This document shows positions 62,048 to 64,000 of a stretch of 64,000 nucleotides of DNA, piece after piece; the stretch's first letter is position 1; each line of letters starts with the position of its first letter. This DNA comes from Polytrichum commune (lineage: Eukaryota; Streptophyta; Polytrichopsida; Polytrichales; Polytrichaceae), in NCBI GenBank assembly GCA_950295325.1, contig OX485805.1, positions 32,787,501 through 32,851,500 of the forward strand. Reading direction: 5' to 3'. The notes beneath the pieces are model-generated. The model did not search any database. It was not told the origin of the DNA and saw only the letters and a program-made list of their open reading frames with translations. Both the position numbers and the translations under genes were made by a program.

Positions 62048-62420
62048 TACATGCTTATTTTCTCAAACTAGCCAACTTCTCCTAGGATATGAAACAGACA
62101 ATTAATACGAGATGGCTAGCAAATCCAAATCAAGGCCGTAGCCACTTTCCTTGTAGTTTTTGAAGCTCATACGAATATGTTATGCATTGTCAATGTGAAT
62201 TCTCGTCTTCACTAACTCGTCATGTAGGTCTCCTCCGGTATGTTGACTATTGAGTCTAGAATGATTATCATATTTTGAGCACCTAGTTCAATCTCTTTTA
62301 AACATATATCTTTACGGTGTCCATTTTTGAAGCCATACTTAACCACATGCCACTCAAATATAGGTGTATGATCAAAACGAGTAACCAAATTAGGCACATA
62401 TACCTTAGCATCCATCTAAC
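62048..62420 (+). repeat. Dispersed repeat family D
   Basis: Matches 29365-29735 in the same orientation over its whole length ('aggatatgaaacaga', 'gttgactattgagtctagaa', 'taaccaaattaggcacata'). Confidence 0.6.
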
Positions 62421-64000
62421 TTATGTGAATCAAACCACAAACCTCTCCTTGAGCTCCCATTCTATGAATAATATAGTCCTAAAATTGGAACCAAAAACCG
62501 CTACGGATGTGAAATATTTGCATTCTACAAAGAGTCTACGAAGAGTACTACTACTTAGTACTTACCAATAAGCCAAGTTTTTTTTTTATTAAACTTTTTA
62601 CATGCTAAACCCGCATAAGGTGTTTAACCAAGTTCGTCAACCATGACCATAGTTTAACTCATAATAAATATTTAGGACTCGTTTCAATGATATTATGCAT
62701 AAACTTTAAATGAGAGTTGGATTCACCAAAATGAATGCTTACGGATGTGCTAATCATAGGTTTGTTTCTATATATGTATTATTTATGCAGGTCACCATCA
62801 TCACATCGCTAAAACATTCTATTTTGGTTCTATGCATCCTGTTATGATAAAATACAAGTCAAAGTTCACACGAAAAGTTTACAAACATGCATTTACAAAT
62901 CATTGAGAACAACATCATAAAACGAGGTTTCCTCCACACAATGAGAAAGGGAATACAACTTCCACTTTCATGATTGTTATCGTTAGGTAATCGTCTACAC
63001 GTTTTTCTTTTCATGGATTCTTGTTGAGCTCGTAATCAAATCATTGTTCAAAGAGAATGTGAATCTCGACTTTGGAATCTTTAAACTTTTGCATCCTAAC
63101 TCCGATATCGCAAACAGTTAGAGGACAACCTTCACGGTTTACTTTGCGATAGCTAATTGGGCGAGATGATTCCCGGTTCGATCCGATGGCCCGAAATCAC
63201 TCGTGGAGTTGGAAGAGCCCACACAATAAGGTCGTGTACCTTATGAACATCGGGCGAGGCAAGTCAAGTCAAGTGAATGCCATAAGTCTTTGTTGGCTTC
63301 CTCCTCTCGGGCTTAGTTAGGTGGACCGGATCCGAAAGGGCGGAAAGATGAGAAGGACCGCCCAAAATGTCGCTAGTGTGAACCCGTCCATGTCGGTTGG
63401 CCATCCAACAACACTTGGGCTTGGGAAGAGCGTGTAGTGTACGTGTTGCCAAGTTGGCAAGGGCAAAAAGATGAGCACTAATGGACTTGGCTTGGGCTAT
63501 CATACAACACAGAAGATTGAGTGAGAATGTTCATTCATATGTGGGAATAATGGACCCACACAAATAAGAACAAGATCCAAAATTTTGGGTTCTCACTTAC
63601 AACCTTTCTCCTTCAAGGACGACTTTCGTCTCCACGTACCACATGTTATTGTGTACCTATAATACATCAAAACGTATGTGAGTGCTAGTTGGTTCTTTTT
63701 TTCATGTTCTCCAACTTCTACCAATTAGATGTACACAACGTGACTCGTGTTGTATTAGCAAAGCCATGGCAAAATATCTGCAAAGATCAACTCCCCTGAT
63801 TTAGTTATGGTGATTGGAAGTGCATGTTTGTGGACTTCTTAAATGGATTGATAGGTCCTCCCAATTGTGTTCACTATTGGGTGTAGAGTAGTTGATGATA
63901 TTTGAAGATGTAGTTCAATCTCTTTTAAACACGTGTCTTTTTGACGTTTCCTCTTTGATCCTTTCCAAACCACATATCAATCATATCCATGTGTCTGATT
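62421..64000. other. Gene-free end of window
   Basis: No supported gene. 63675-64000 is a direct relative of 55180-55560 ('tctccaacttctac', 'cccctgatttagttatgg', 'ggaagtgcatgtttgt'). The segment 63100-63480 is somewhat GC-richer without recognisable coding sequence. Confidence 0.4.

Noticed and set aside
63160-63200. Sequence 'ggttcgatcc' resembling a tRNA T-loop
   Set aside because: No acceptor stem, D-arm or anticodon arm could be folded around it.

Overview
The window reads as nuclear DNA of a land plant, or close relative, that makes swimming sperm. Exons have GT-AG introns of about 80 bp to 1.6 kb. Several proteins are plant-type: a SPIRAL1 microtubule protein, a dephospho-CoA kinase with a C-terminal membrane anchor, and a plant HMA-domain protein. 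An FSIP1-like (fibrous sheath/ciliary) gene argues against a flowering plant and for a bryophyte, lycophyte, fern or similar. I cannot name the species. Most of the DNA is AT-rich, old, fragmented transposon sequence with islands of genes.

Layout. 0.5-2.9 kb (+): four-exon gene with a long disordered N-terminal part and a C-terminal heavy-metal-associated domain. 3-15 kb: decayed repeats, including a non-LTR retrotransposon tail with a restriction-like endonuclease (4.4-5.4 kb), a dead LINE reverse transcriptase (6.6-7.9 kb), two fold-back elements (10.4 and 12.3 kb) and a pogo-like fragment (11.1-11.7 kb). 15.3-20.3 kb (-): STI1/HOP co-chaperone gene, nine exons counting a 5' UTR exon, with a heat-shock-element-like hairpin upstream. 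23.6-28.1 kb (-): dephospho-CoA kinase gene with a duplicated 3' tail and a tandem-repeat array in its leader. 31.7-41 kb (+): an acidic protein followed by FSIP1-like exons, possibly one gene. 41-50 kb: repeats, including a nested fold-back pair and an 82-bp perfect palindrome at 48.8 kb. 50.7-53.3 kb (-): SPIRAL1-like gene with a 5' UTR intron. 53.4-64 kb: repeats only, including a TA-flanked pogo-like element at 60.1-60.6 kb.

The genes are not an operon or cluster. Each is an independent housekeeping, cytoskeletal or ciliary function: protein folding (STI1), coenzyme A synthesis (dephospho-CoA kinase), microtubules (SPIRAL1) and flagella (FSIP1-like). The unusual content lies mainly in the repeats: several fold-back elements with clear ends, and local tandem duplications inside introns, leaders and a gene tail.
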